Origin: Sequoia sempervirens
Taxonomy: Eukaryota; Streptophyta; Pinopsida; Cupressales; Cupressaceae
DNA: 64,000 nt
Assembly (NCBI GenBank): GCA_007258455.2
Contig: VDFB02252616.1
Location: forward strand, 122,593,394 to 122,657,393
Direction of reading: 5' to 3'
The position numbers and the translations under genes are program-made. Positions 1-12,474 of this stretch are shown here, in pieces. Position 1 is the stretch's first letter. Each line of letters opens with the position of its first letter. The notes below the pieces were generated by a model. The model worked only from the letters and a program-made list of their open reading frames with translations. It did not search any database and was not told where the DNA came from.

Positions 1-2622
1 GGGCATGTGTGCTGAGGGCACAACATAACACAGGTTTTGATTATACTACTTATGTTGTAGAAGAAATGCATAAGGATTTTACCAATCTAAAGAAAGAAGT
101 TCTCCCTCTCTCTTTTCCACATTACTCTCTTGATGCATATGCTTCTATTTGTGGGTTAGGAGAAATGGAAAGATAAGCTAAGATCAAGATAGAGAGATAA
201 TGAGAATAATGTTTTACTAGTCCAAATGTGGACACATATTTGGGACTGATATTATCCAAATTCCAACTATTTGGTGTTTTGTAATGCTATGAGATTTGGT
301 ATTTTAGAGATTTTGGGTGTGGTTCTCATTCATGGGCTTTCAAGATAAATGAAAAATATCATGCACCTAAAGGATGTGACAAGAGAAAATTCAAAGCATA
401 ATTGGGGATATTGGTTTATGCACTCAAAATATAATCTAATCAAGGCTTATGGGGCCAAAGTAGCACAACATTGCTTACCCCTATATGTCTCTAATAGATT
501 GGCATTTATGGAGCTGATGTGGAAAATTGATTTTATGGACCTAGAATTGTTTAGAAAACCTAGAAAGGGTACTGCACTAGTGCCCAAATGTTCCTTTTCC
601 TACTTTATAGCTACTACTATTGAGGCATATGAAAACATTAGAATCATGATAAATAACCTTAGGTTACCTATTGATGAGGTTAGGAGTTTTGGCCTAGAAG
701 TTTTTATGCATGCAAAGAGAAGAGAGAAGAATTTATCCAAGTTCCCCCACCATTTAGAACTTGTACATAGATGATTTTTTGAGAAAATTCACTAGTGATG
801 GGGCTATTGTATCTAGAAAAAAGGAATGAAAAGTCATATGTGACATTGAGGAGGTAATTATGAAGAGAAATCCCTTCTATGTGAGTTCCTATGATGTAAT
901 AGAGAGTCCTTTTGAAAAGGATTTTACAAAACTAAAGGATTCTCAGAGTGGTGATTTTAAGACAAAGGTAAAGGAGGTTGCTAAGAGAGCACAAGCTCTT
1001 TTAGAGAAACAACCCCAGGCTATGGATATTCTAGAGTAGCCTGCAAGTGTACAAGGAGAAGATGTTCATGTAATGAGGGAAGAACAAATGGTAGAGCATG
1101 TGTATAGTAATGAGGAAGTGGAGAGGAAATTCCCTCCCCATAATATTGAAGATGCTCTTAATTTAGAGGTTCCCTAGGATAGAATTGTCCAATGTAATTA
1201 TGATGAAAGAGTTGATAATGATCCTAGGATCAAGTCTTGTAATGAGTTCCTTGTGGATGATACATTTGTGCAATCTAAGGAATTCAAAGAATTCATGGTT
1301 TAGCAAAGAAGCAAAGAAATAAAGGAGAGACTTGAATGAGAAAAGGCTAATGTTGATCCTTCTCAACAAGAAGAGGCTAAGAAGGAAGTGGAAGAAAAGA
1401 TTATGGCTAAAATTGCAACTATTACTCCTGTCGAGTCTAGGAATATTGTCATAAAAATTGGAATGATGTTACTAATAGGGTGCAACCTCACCTCAACTAT
1501 TTGACTTGATGCAATAGGAAGAGACCCTCATGCTTCTATATCTAAGGAGCATTTTGAAGCCATAGTGTTTGGATTTGGTTATAGTCCAAAACTGTATACT
1601 CTTGGAATTTGATCTATTGCACATAATACTAGGAAGTATGAAGTTGCTAGTCCTATTGAGGAGATCATTGGTTCCATGGTATTTAAGATAGCTATACATT
1701 TGAAATCTATCCAAGTAGCTGAGTTAATTATTCATGTTGCAATACTTACTGCAGACACAACACAAATTTCTCAAAATAAATGATTCCTTGTTGAAGAAGT
1801 ACTATAAAGCTTTGGATGAAATTAATAAGATGAGAGCCACTATTTAGGCTAGCCATTCAATAATGTATGTCTTTTCCATCCTCTTCATCTTTAGAGTTTT
1901 ATACACAAGATAGGGAAACCTTAGCCTTGAGGATTAATGACTTGAGTAATTAGTTAAAGATACAGTAGGAAAATGTCAAGAAGGCCAAATTTGAAACTAT
2001 TAAGGTGGCTAATGGAATTTTTGAGCATGTGTTGAAACATAGGATAACCAAGCTTGTGAATAGAGTTGATGATGTGTGGGATTCCTATAGCAACATCCAT
2101 GAGGAAAACATAAGGTATCTACAAGTTCAAAAAGCTTTCCAAAATGAATTGAGAAAATAGAGTGCCAGGGTAGGGGCTTTAAAAGAAATTATTTCTAAGA
2201 TGCAAGAAGATCCTAAAGCTCCTACAAATGTCCCTGAATTATTACAAGCTATTGACCTAATGAATGAAATAAAAACTTTTCATGGAAAATTAGGAATGAA
2301 ACTCCAAAACAAACTAAAAATATTCAGAGAAATGGAGGAGTTTGATATGCTTGCAATATTGAATTACAAAGGTGAGTTAAAGGATTTGATACATGGAAGT
2401 GATTTGGGAGAGCTAATCCCACAAGATAAGATGATGTTGAAGGTAATTGATTATTCCTTACTGAATCCTAATGTTGATATTATGGCAAGGATTGAAACAA
2501 GAATGGAAACCTTTTTCATGGAGGCTAGAGCCTTAATTGATGCAAGGTATAATCAACATAGTGCAAAGATAGATATTTTATTAGATGCAAAGTTTCCCAT
2601 TGAAGATGAATACAACACCTAG
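1..2622 (+). pseudogene. Decayed gag-like polyprotein gene, retroelement remnant
   Basis: I do not recognise a named domain. A coding signature persists on the plus strand through several frames: an open stretch at 349-774 (about 141 codons), a charged Lys/Glu-rich part around 830-1480 that includes the run EEAKKEVEEKIMAKI, and an open stretch at 2200-2622 (140 codons) rich in helix-forming residues. In-frame stops and frame changes break the gene throughout. The stretch around VSNRLAFMELMWKIDFM (about 490-540) resembles VLVRVGFVQVMWQIGCM at about 30.4 kb, so I place it in the same gag-like family as 29195-31170. By inference this is the structural polyprotein of an LTR element lacking recognisable pol. 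No LTR could be assigned. The assignment as a coding remnant is fairly secure; the function is unknown. Confidence 0.5.
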
Positions 2623-4079
2623 TTTAAAAATTTTAGAGGGTAACTTGTATGTGTAAAGGTGATGATGAACATGGTAAATAATGGACATGAGAGAAATAAT
2701 GCATAGCCTAGAAATAGTATAGATTAGGATTTCATTGAAGTAATACAAAAAAATTCTCTCCCTATCAGGAAGGTTTATGGCACAAATGCTAACTTGGATG
2801 AGTCGGTCTTCTTTCTTTATGTTACTTTTCATGCTTTTGGAGTATTTGTTGACTTGGCATGCATATGGTTAAAACTTTTTTCATAAAGAAGATATTATAA
2901 TGTTGTTGCAATGAGTTAAAGGTGCCTTTTGGAAGGCTAGAATATCTTCTTCAGCAATTGAAAAACTTTTTTCTTATATGATTTCCCCGCACTTTGCAAA
3001 GTGAAAATATAACTATCTGGGAAATTTTGAAATTAAGATTGAAATGTATGTCAAATCCAAATGTAACTTTGATTGTAATTTGGCCCGATGCTTGTTGCTC
3101 CAATGTTTCTATAAATGGGATTTCAAGGCCATTACATAGGCCTTTTGATGGTTAAGCAATTTTTGAGCTCATGTACGAGTAATTCTGAGAATTTCAAGAA
3201 TAGAGAAATATACTAGTGTCAATTCTTATTAATGTATTCAAATCTATAATAGGATTAATTTTTCTACAATAGAAGATATATATGAAAAATAATTTCAAGT
3301 TTTTGGATTAGTTTCTCTCCTTTGTAATTTTGGCTTTTGAATTATGAATAGAGGAATCAAGGTTCATTTATTTGTCTTCAATCACTATGATTGAATATGT
3401 GATATCATCTTTGTTTTAGTTCAAAAAGCTAAATAAGTGTTTAAATGAGATCATAGATTTGTAAGTGAAATTCAAGGATTGTTAAGAAGTTTCTAATTCC
3501 AGACATATTGAGTTGTACATTACAAAGTAATATACAATAGTCTACAAATACTTGTTACCATTTGCTAAATGTATTACAATTTATTGCATGTGTGAATCTG
3601 TCACCCTCAAATAAGGCAATGGTCCATTTATTTGGTGACCTTTAATGTTAGTGAGCCACTTTTACCTAACAAAGAACACACATATTTACAATAATTTCTA
3701 ACATGCCTGTAATTGCACTATAGTTCTATGAAGTACTACTCATTCCTAGCTATAGGTATAATTCATAAAAGGGTTTGCCAAATCCTAAAGGAATTTTGTC
3801 TATTTGAATTTGATAGGGATGTATCTATTTTTTTTCAATTTTTGTGATGAAATGGAATGAGAGTATAATATATAAATTCTCAAGATTACCCTCTTGGGTT
3901 TCATAGAGCCCGAAGAGTAGAGGTCTAGCCTAGCAAGCTAGTACCTATTTGTTGGCCAATCCTTGCCTTTACTTATCATTGGATTCTAGAAAATTCATAG
4001 GTAAATGGTGAGATTATGTTTGGTTCTAAGAAAATAACCAATATTTAACCAATGTGATTGTCATGATTGTCCATGTACT
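2623..4079. other. AT-rich non-coding stretch, nothing recognised
   Basis: I see no open frame of useful length, no recognisable domain and no clear terminal repeats. It is probably degraded retroelement sequence between two coding remnants. Confidence 0.4.
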
Positions 4080-4738
4080 TTCATTCCTTTGTCCCATAGT
4101 GTCTTCTAAAATGGGATGGGTATGGGAAGAAACATAAAAAGTTTCTCATAGATCTTAAATACTTGATCATCTAGCACCGATATATCCTCATTACTTACAA
4201 TTTCATCTTCTAAAACATTATCACAGGAAGGTAAGATGTTTGGAGATGAATGAAAACTAGTTGAAGTTTCAATCGTCGCTTGTGGTGTTATGTAATCATG
4301 ATGATTTCTTATGGTTGTGTCCTCTTGTTCATCAATTTATTTCCTAATAAGAGAGGTAGGAGGAGAGAAAAAATTAGGACTCTCAAAACTTTCATTGATT
4401 GGTTTATCTACCACCAAAATATCTTCTTCACAAATAGGAGAGATATTAGGAGAATAACAAATATGATTGTTATAATTTCCCAAGATTGCATTCTATTTTA
4501 CTAAAGCATTCTCATAGGGAGGGGATATGAACTTTTTGTTAGCATTCCTAGATAGGTAAGATACTAACATTGTTTGACCAAGAATGAAAACTACTTCTAA
4601 CCATCTCATACAATGCCTCAATAATGTAAACAATTTATATCCAAAGATGAGAAATACTTGATCAAACTTATGCAAAGCTTTATGAATGTAAAAATTGTGT
4701 ATACAAAAGTGAAAAGTAATTTTATCCATATTGTACAA
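4080..4738 (-). pseudogene. Unidentified degenerate coding remnant
   Basis: On the minus strand one frame runs from 4738 to about 4090 for roughly 215 codons with only two in-frame stops. The N-terminal part contains WLEVVFILGQTMLVSYLS. The C-terminal part is acidic and Ser/Pro-rich (SFHSSPNILPSCDNVLEDE). The stop density is far below that of the surrounding DNA, which argues for past coding. I recognise no family. It may be part of a retroelement polyprotein whose flanking sequence lies just to the right, at 4.9-5.5 and 13.6-16.3 kb. Confidence 0.35.
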
Positions 4739-5521
4739 ATGTTTAGAAATGTAAACATTGTCAAATTCGATGATGCTTTCTAGTGCATTGATTTAGGAAG
4801 AATTCAAAAATGACTACCCTAAATTGATGTTTTTGACCTTGATGCATAAAACATAAGTTATTGAAACTTTCCATAATAATACTATAGGTTACTAGCAAGC
4901 CTAAGAAGTATAGAAACAAGGTTTTTAATGTTGTAAAAGGAATTTTCATGCTTGATCTAGGACTAAATAACCTAGAGGACTATCTGAGTCCTAGTCAGGG
5001 TTTTTGTAAGGGTAAAATACTAGAAAATATAGAACACAAAAATCCCCAAAAGTAGGAAAAACAACCTATACTAGGACTAAATTTCCTAAAGAGGCATATG
5101 AGACCTAGATTAGGGCCTTTTCATCAATTTCAACAAATTCTGATTTATTTCTAAGGTTCCTAAATTGTATGATGTTTGGACTATTTACAAGTGCAAAATT
5201 TCAATGAAATATAATGATCTATGCAAAAATGCAACCTATATGCACTTTCACTAATGCAAGATTTAGAATCCCTAGATGCCATTTAAATAATACAAAACCT
5301 AATGAAAATTTAATGCAAACTAGATCTATGATTATAATGCACTCTAATTAAAAATAAGATGTTCTAAATGTAGGTTCACCAAAATGTAACAATGAAAATA
5401 TGGTGCCCCACCTCTTAGGAGATGGAGCACAAGGGTAGGGTCCTATTTCACTCTTATTTCATTCAAGGGAACCCTAGAGATCTCAACCCAATGATACAAT
5501 GAGGGAAAGAGATCTATAATA

Positions 5522-5526
5522 GGGTG
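5522..5526. repeat. Left target-site duplication GGGTG
   Basis: GGGTG directly precedes the LTR start TGTTGGAAAC, and the same five bases follow the other LTR at 13598-13602. A 5-bp duplication is usual for plant LTR-retrotransposon integration. Confidence 0.85.
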
Positions 5527-6648
5527 TGTTGGAAACAAGCAACATTGAGAGGGGGCTGAATTAGTTTTGAGCAAAAATTCAACTTTATTATTTTGTGATT
5601 TAACTTACTTAACCATTCAATAAAAAAAATATGCATCAACAGAATGAAGATAATCTCAACACCATAACACTAAAAAATTTACATGGAAACCTTGTTAGGG
5701 GAAAAACCATGGTGGATGGCCAATCCACAACATAATATGAGTATACCCAAAATAAGAAGTACAAAATGGGAATGCACTTGCATTCAGGCTCACTGCCTAG
5801 AGCTCACCACTCAAAATGGATGGGATCACTGCCCTACAATGATTTGGAATAAATCTAAAAGAGTGAACTGATGAAAATAGCATCCACAACACTTGATTAT
5901 AGTTCCAATTAAGCTCTAATGACAATTTTCTATCTTTCAAACTAATTCAACAATTCTACTCATCTTTGTACAACTCTCACTGCAAAAGTATTAATGCATG
6001 GGTGAAACTATGCATAATCACCTAACCACTCTTACTGATGATCGTAACACACCACCATAACTCTTTTCATATGTGAAAATGATATATCAAATCTCTTATA
6101 TATATCCACATCTAGAAATAGAATCACTATAGGCCAACCTTGATAAAACTTGAAAATATTTTCAACTATTAGCCCAAAATTACAATTGTATTTTCAATGT
6201 GGATCTAACATCATTGGCCAAACTATAGTTGGGACCCATAATTAAATATTTGAACATAAAAAATTTCAAATATTTTTTCTTTACACATCCACAATGCATC
6301 ATATTCACTGAGTCACCTACAATGAACAAATAAACAAAAAACATTCTACCGGACCTCCAAGCTCATTCAGTGACTAAAGCAACACCACAAAATTTAGTAA
6401 TAAGATAATGTGTGTGCTTGAAAATAAATCCCAGGGATCCATAACTCAAAATGATGATCTGGTGAAGTAGACAAATTGATTGATTGACTGGATACCATGT
6501 TCTTCAGATATTCTATCGATAACACACAATATTTCACTTTATCTACCGGTATAACTAGATACATATCTGTGGACCATGGAAATGACTTCAGTTGCCATCA
6601 ATGAAAAAATTAGAAGCCAAAAAAACTTCCCAAGACCATATTCCAACA
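5527..6648 (-). repeat. 3' LTR of the gag-only element
   Basis: It starts TGTTGGAAAC and ends CATATTCCAACA, giving the TG...CA ends expected of an LTR. It matches 12475-13597 along its whole length with scattered substitutions. It is the 3' copy because the polypurine tract lies directly beside it on the internal side and the coding sense is minus. Confidence 0.88.
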
Positions 6649-6660
6649 ATCTCCCCCTTT
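6649..6660 (-). promoter_or_regulatory. Polypurine tract (plus-strand primer site)
   Basis: Read on the minus strand this is AAAGGGGGAGAT, abutting the 3' LTR. A second near-identical tract (GGGGGAGAGA core) lies about 100 bp further inside at 6758-6773. Duplicated polypurine tracts are known from Sirevirus-type elements. Confidence 0.75.
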
Positions 6661-6799
6661 GCTTAGTGAAAAATGGCTAATTGTTGAAACTGGTAAGTAC
6701 ACTACTAAAATTCAAAATGCTGCTCCCTCTAAGAATTTCAAGCCACCTTTCACTACACTCTCTCCCCCTTTGACATCAATGACAAAGTTGGGGAATCCA

Positions 6800-8510
6800 A
6801 AATTACAAAACTATTGAGGCTTACAAAAATTTGAAGACGTTTGCAAAGCTATTCTTTAGGCCACTTAGGTTTGATTCCTAGACACTTCTCAAACTCTCCA
6901 AAATGGATATATGACCACAAAGTAGATATGAAACTATTTTTTTTCTTTGAGACTTATTGGATCAAGAGTACTCACACCATCTTTAGCTTCTTTCAGAGCA
7001 TTTACCATCATCTCAATCTTTTTACTTATTATTCCCCCGAGTTCACTTACTCTACCAATAACCCTTTTATTTTCAAGTTTCAGGCTCTTAACTTGGTTGA
7101 GCAAATATATCACCTAATTTTCTTGACTAAAAACACTACCAGCGAATGGGTGAAAAGTAATGGAAATAGTGACCAATTGTTGTTGAATGTCTTTCACCTT
7201 CTTCTCATTTGCTTTAGTAAATTTTCACAAGACCAAGCAAGATTTGTACACTTCTCCTCCTTTAGACATAGAACTTTGAATTTTTTTTATGTAGGTACAC
7301 AATAGATCTTTGTCTCTGGTAATTAATTCTTTTAGGCTACCAACTCTCTTCTCCTAGAACTCCTTTTTCACTTTAACCAAAGCTAATTTCTCAAAAGATT
7401 CAAAATGATAATTTATAGAATTTATTAGCTTCTTTAACTCATCGAAGGAGGAACCTAATGGATTGACAACATAAGTGGGTATTAATATCTATAAAACTCC
7501 AGATGCAAGCTTTAGCAGTTCACTGTCCTCTCTATGATATTTTAGTATCTTTTCACTTGCTTTGGCTTGAGCAATTTTAGTGACCTTCATCATCTAAATT
7601 GGAGATAGAGTAGATATGTTAATTGAGCTTTCATCCAACTTAGGATCTAACTCTACCTATTACTCCAATAAAGATTCCTTCACTTCCTCTGTTCTAATTT
7701 CTTGACCCTTTTCTTTTTCAACCTTGGATTTTGATTCAAGATTGATTTTAGGCATTTCAATTTCTTCAGTATGCACCTCCTTTTCCTCAGCTATCATCTT
7801 AACAGGGACCTTAGTTTCCTTAGGAAACTCTATATTTTCCTCATTAGGAGAAGTCAGAATATCCTCAAATTATAGAGGATCAGATACCTTTATGTTCTCC
7901 TCATTTACATTCTCTTCTTCTACTTCATTTACCTCCACAGTCACTTCCTTATTTCCTTGAGCATTTTCAGTATTGATTTCCTCAATGTTAATTTTGTCCC
8001 TTGACAAAAATTCTTCTAGAATTTCCTTAGTTTCACTGACAACAACATTAATTTCACCAATCATGAGCTTATTTACCCTTGATTTGCTCCTAAATTCATT
8101 TTTAGTTTTTTCAAGGAATAAATCAATTTCTTTAATTGACATTTCTGTGCACAAATTGGTAAGAACTATCTTCCTCAAATTTTCTTCTTTTGATAAGGCA
8201 CTCAACCTCCTAGACTCCAAAGCATTATGTAGATTTGCAAGTAAACCAAACATGATTTCAACAAGGACTTATTGAAAACATTCATATTTTTTATTGTTGC
8301 TTCTTCAAGAATTTTCTTACTAGATTCATCAAAAGTATCATACCAATCACAGATTGGATTGAGATTTCCATATTTTACCTCGAAAACCTCAAATTCCTCA
8401 ATAGACATACTGGGCTTGAAAATATTGGCCTTTTTCTCGGTATGTGTAGGATCATCATGGAAAAAATAGGCCCTTAAGTGGCAAAAAAAAAAAAAATCAG
8501 AGTTAGGCAA
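6800..8510 (-). pseudogene. C-terminal coiled-coil part of the gag-like polyprotein
   Basis: A long Lys/Glu-rich minus-strand frame runs from about 8510 to 6800, broken by a few stops. Open stretches are 8510-8202 and 8253-7870. It contains acidic repeats such as EVNEVEEENVNEENIKV and heptad-like segments predicted to form coiled coil. It is the last coding segment before the polypurine tract and 3' LTR. No enzymatic motif is visible. By position it should be the C-terminal third of the element's polyprotein. The role is inferred as structural. Confidence 0.55.
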
Positions 8511-9192
8511 CTTGATGTAAATTTTTTTAATAAGTTATCTATATTATTTCAAAATATGTAAGAATAGAATCTGTAGAAAATTGAATGTAGTTTCTAAACT
8601 ACTAGGTTTATTTTTAAAAAGGAAAAATCTATTTGGTGAAAATTAGAAATTACAATGCGTTAGTACTAAATTTCAGAAAAAATAAAAAGTAGGTGTCTAT
8701 CTAACCACCCTAACCATAATAAAATGATAATATTTTTATAATATTTTATATATAAGTAGAGGACTCATGTCCCGATGTGATGATTATTTTTTTGTAATTT
8801 TTTTCCAAGTAAATAATTAATTATGAATTTTTTATTACAACTTTTAAAAAATATTAAAAACTTGTATGTTTGACCACCTTAACTTGGTCAAAACTTCATG
8901 AAATTCAAATTTTCTTTTTTTAATCCTATAGTATGTGAAGCATAGAATGTGAGGCATGTTTTGGACTCAAAAAATGTGATAATGTTTGAAAGCTTTAGAT
9001 GTTTTTCAATCAACCTATGAATTGAGAATTTAGTTGTAATTCAAATAGAAAATGAATAATAATTATTTATTAAATTAAAAGTAAAGCATAATTTATATTG
9101 GTGGAAAGATGAGATTCTCCTTTAAAAACACTTTTCATTTCATCAATTTTGAGTAAAAAAAAGTCGTCAGCCACATTCCCTAGACATACCCA

Positions 9193-9561
9193 TCATATCG
9201 CCACTTTTAGGCCCATCATGATCTTGCACATAACCTCCTTTTCTTCTTCTCCTTTTCTAGAAAATTTTCTCTTATTCAATTTGACAACATGAGTACTAGT
9301 AGCCTTTATCTCTCTTATTACTTCTTCTGAATCAGTTTCTTCCTCTTCATCTACAGACACAACTTTGTAGGACCTTGTGCTTTTATTCTTCTTCCTTTTT
9401 TTGGAAGCCTCAGATTGATTTGATTGTGCTAGAGGGGAACTTCTATTGTGAGAAGGAGATGTTCTCAGGCCAATTGATTCAGATTTTTCTTTCTTCTTGG
9501 CTGCTTCAGCTTCATCTCTTTTCCTTCTTACTTCTTTTAGTTTTTCCACAAGAATTCCCAT
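9193..9561 (-). pseudogene. Charged Ser/Lys/Glu linker of the gag-like polyprotein
   Basis: This is an open 122-codon minus-strand segment. It opens with a helical charged run (EKLKEVRRKRDEAEAAKKK), then a Ser-rich basic stretch, then an acidic cluster (VSVDEEEETDSEE). Its composition matches the charged linker that follows the globular domain in the 29.2-31.2 kb relative (KRKRNDSSDEEEDDRKGKK). The 0.5 kb between it and the next coiled coil (8511-9192) is AT-rich with no coding signal and may be a secondary insertion. Confidence 0.5.
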
Positions 9562-9699
9562 ACTCTCTACAAAATATTTTGTCTATTTTCTTACCCTTTT
9601 GGTTATCTAGGGCTTTTCAATTCTGAATGAACCTATAATCCCTTCTCTACATAAGTACCAAACATTTCTTCTCCCTGATCAAGTGGTGAGTTCAATAGG

Positions 9700-11107
9700 T
9701 GTTCAACATACATCCTTGGAATGTTCTCATCTACTTCATAACCCATAGGCATGATCAAAACTATTCTAGGATTAGTGGCTTCCATATGGCACTAGTCAAT
9801 GTCGACCATGAAGCAAATTGTGCCTTGGTACTATTCCACTATTGTGGAAAAAATTCTCTCTCTGGCATGCATTAGATTCTGTAAACTTTTAAAGTATCCC
9901 CAAAGGATTGTAATATTGTTGGTTTGTCAATCACCCAATCAACATAGCATATTTCATATTTGATCAACTACCAGTTCATCATTACACCATTGAACATTAC
10001 TAACTCTCGATACTTCACCCAAGAAATAGAAAAAATAAACATATCAACAAGTTACTGTATTTGAATATGTTCTTCTTATCTTTCTTGATTTTTCCCAACT
10101 TCTCCAATAACTGGCCTCTAAGCAGTTCACATAAATCATAGTCTATATTATGTTTGACCATTTCATATGCTGCATAGATGGTTGTGTTAGATACTGAATT
10201 TTCTCAATTTGAGTGATAAATCTTATAGCCGATAACCATTGATGCAAATTTTATATCCACTATGGCAATGCCATCTATCATCATTGCTCTTCTATTCCAT
10301 TCTAAGCCTATTTCTTTAGTAACCTTGTCATTCTTCACAAACTTCAAAACTGGAAGCTTATTGATGGAATTTAGTCCAGTGAATGCACATATATCTTTTT
10401 TGTGATTTTGAATGGCACGTCCAACCACATGAATTCATCATGGACATCGCTCAACAAATATTGAACCCATTCATCCTCTTCAAATATGGGGAATTTTTCA
10501 AATTGCGCAAGTTTCTTATCTTCTAGGGTTTTGAATTTTGATTTCACAAAATAATCTAGTTCTTGAATTATATAATGAGTGTACAAATCTAGCAAATGAG
10601 AGGTTCCCAAATCTTCAATATTTTCATGCACATAATCCCTAATATCCTCAACATGCAAGACTTCGTACGACACCAATGAAAATGCACCTAAGGGTTTTGT
10701 ATCTATACACTTATATAGATGCCATTTGAACTTTGGATGCAACCTATCCTTAACTTTGACTACCATAGGAGTAGACATTATTGCAATCAAAAATTTAAAA
10801 GTTTTCAATAAATACCTTTCGGGGATGAAAATTGAATTTGATTGCAGATTCTCCTTTATGCTTGAGTCTCTCCACAAATTTGCAATGATCACTTTAGATC
10901 TCTCCAAACTGCTTTTCTCCAAATGCAATATGAAAAATGAGGATTGAAGTTGTTCCTTTTATTTTCCACATACCCAACTCCTTTATTTTGAAATAAATGC
11001 TCTTGCCCCAACTCATCTAGTTTTCTTCCTTTCAGGCACCAAGACAGATGACTCTTATGTGGATCTCCAATGTTCTTTACTAATTCTTCTAATTGGTTGA
11101 ACAACAT
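9700..11107 (-). pseudogene. Globular domain of the gag-like polyprotein (family shared with 0.3 and 29 kb)
   Basis: Open segments at 11107-10889, 10928-10371 and 10428-10204 overlap in different frames, so at least two frameshifts are present. After 10204 a readable but stop-interrupted frame continues to about 9700 (MPMGYEVDENIPRMYVEHL). Recognisable runs include CAFTGLNSINKLPVLKFVKN and KFASMVIGYKIYHSN. I know similar sequences only as hypothetical proteins in gymnosperm-type repeats; that is recollection, not a search. No enzymatic motif is visible. It sits between the zinc-knuckle region and the charged linker, so it is most likely a capsid-like or accessory domain. Confidence 0.5.
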
Positions 11108-11369
11108 CTAAAAATTATCAGCTCTCCTGTTGGACATATCTAGATTCTAGTATGATTCTCCTACAAGAGGGGGTTTGAGCATTTTTCTTGATAGCTCCCC
11201 CTATGCCAAAGACCTAAAATTAATTCCCTGAGGAATCACCAGAATTTTCTTTTGGTATAGGTCCATTTCCTTCTATAGAGGGATTCTTCTTCACCCATTT
11301 CTTCTGCATTTGCTTCTTGATCTCATCAATAGTTACTTTCCCTTTTCCTTTAACATCTTGTTGCAAGTT

Positions 11370-12406
11370 CTATTTTACTAGACCTCTTTTGTTCCAACAG
11401 AATCTAGTGATGTGGCCAAATTTGTTGCAATTGTAGCACATGAAATTTCTTTTTCTAGACCAACTATTCCACTAACTTTGACTTGATCTGCATTGATTAG
11501 CAGTGTGTCAAAATCTATTGCATGCATAGCATCTGACATTTATATGAAAGTTACTCATCACAATTCTACTTTCACTTGATTATGACCATACTTATAGCAA
11601 TTAAAACATTGACCTCAAAATGACTTTCTACTTGTGTTCACCATACTTCTACACTGAGAAGCCATAGGACCAAATTTGTTACAGACATAACAATATCCAT
11701 TAAATATTTTAGCATTTGGTTTCCTTATCGGATTTCTTTTGGTTCCTTTCATCTAACATCCTTGTTTGAATCTTCCTTGTTCAAAATTTCTTTGTCTAGA
11801 GTTCCTTTTTCCAGATCCATAACTTTCTCCTTCTTCATATCCAAGACCTTTCCTATCACCATTAGTCCTCTATCGTTTGATAATTTTGTCAAGTTTGGTT
11901 GAGATTGCTTTGAATTTCTCCTTATACTCATTTGTAGTAGTAAGTTCATCTCTGAGATAATCAAGCTACTTTTCAAGCACTTCTTCATTGTTCTTGGATT
12001 GCTCCAATTCATTATCTAGTTGGATTCATTGTTCAAACTTTTCTTTCAAAGACTATGCAATATTTTCTTCATTCTTCTTCTTGTCCTTAATCTCCTTGGT
12101 CATTCTCATCATGATAGATTCCATCTCTCACTTCAAGGCATCATTCTCCTTGGAAAAAAATTCACATTCTTTTGTTTTCTCCTTCAAAGCCAAATTGAGT
12201 TGTTAACCTTCCATACTTGTGTTCTTTTTTTTGAACTGATCACATAATTCTTTTCTTCTCTCCCTTGATTCATTGATCTTGTCTTTTAGTGATTGGATGC
12301 ACTTTTCTGCATTCTCAATATTTTCTTGTAGTTCCTGGTTCTCAAATTTTATCTAGTCAAGATCATCTAGGTACACCATATGTTGTTGAAGACTACTTGT
12401 ATCCAT
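11370..12406 (-). pseudogene. N-terminal gag with coiled coil and multiple CCHC zinc knuckles
   Basis: The likely start is the ATG at 12406, about 70 bp inside the 5' LTR boundary (MDTSSLQQHMVYLDDLD). The first ~220 codons are Lys/Glu/Asn-rich with heptads and are interrupted by about nine stops, many at positions where Gln, Trp or Arg would fit. They are followed by a basic stretch and then zinc knuckles: CYVCNKFGPMASQC (His replaced by Pro, near 11.66 kb), a partial CFNCYKYGHN (near 11.60 kb), and a canonical CYNCNKFGHITRFC (near 11.43 kb, reached after a frameshift). This is the nucleic-acid-binding part of a Gag protein. Confidence 0.7.
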
Positions 12407-12460
12407 TGAAAAAAACCTTCCAAGATCTCCCCAAGCTGTAAGACTTCTTCCAAGGAACTA

Positions 12461-12474
12461 GCTCTAATACCAAT
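12461..12474 (-). promoter_or_regulatory. Primer-binding site, initiator Met tRNA type
   Basis: Directly inside the 5' LTR the minus strand reads ATTGGTATTAGAGC. This differs by one base from the common plant primer site TGGTATCAGAGC, which is complementary to the 3' end of initiator methionine tRNA. Confidence 0.75.

Noticed and set aside
7724..8469. Plus-strand Ser/Phe/Leu-rich open frames
   Set aside because: They are antisense shadows of the Lys/Glu-rich coiled-coil coding on the minus strand.
12461..12474. A tRNA gene, suggested by the match to initiator Met tRNA
   Set aside because: Only the short primer-complementary sequence is present, without cloverleaf arms. The same applies at 49741-49753.
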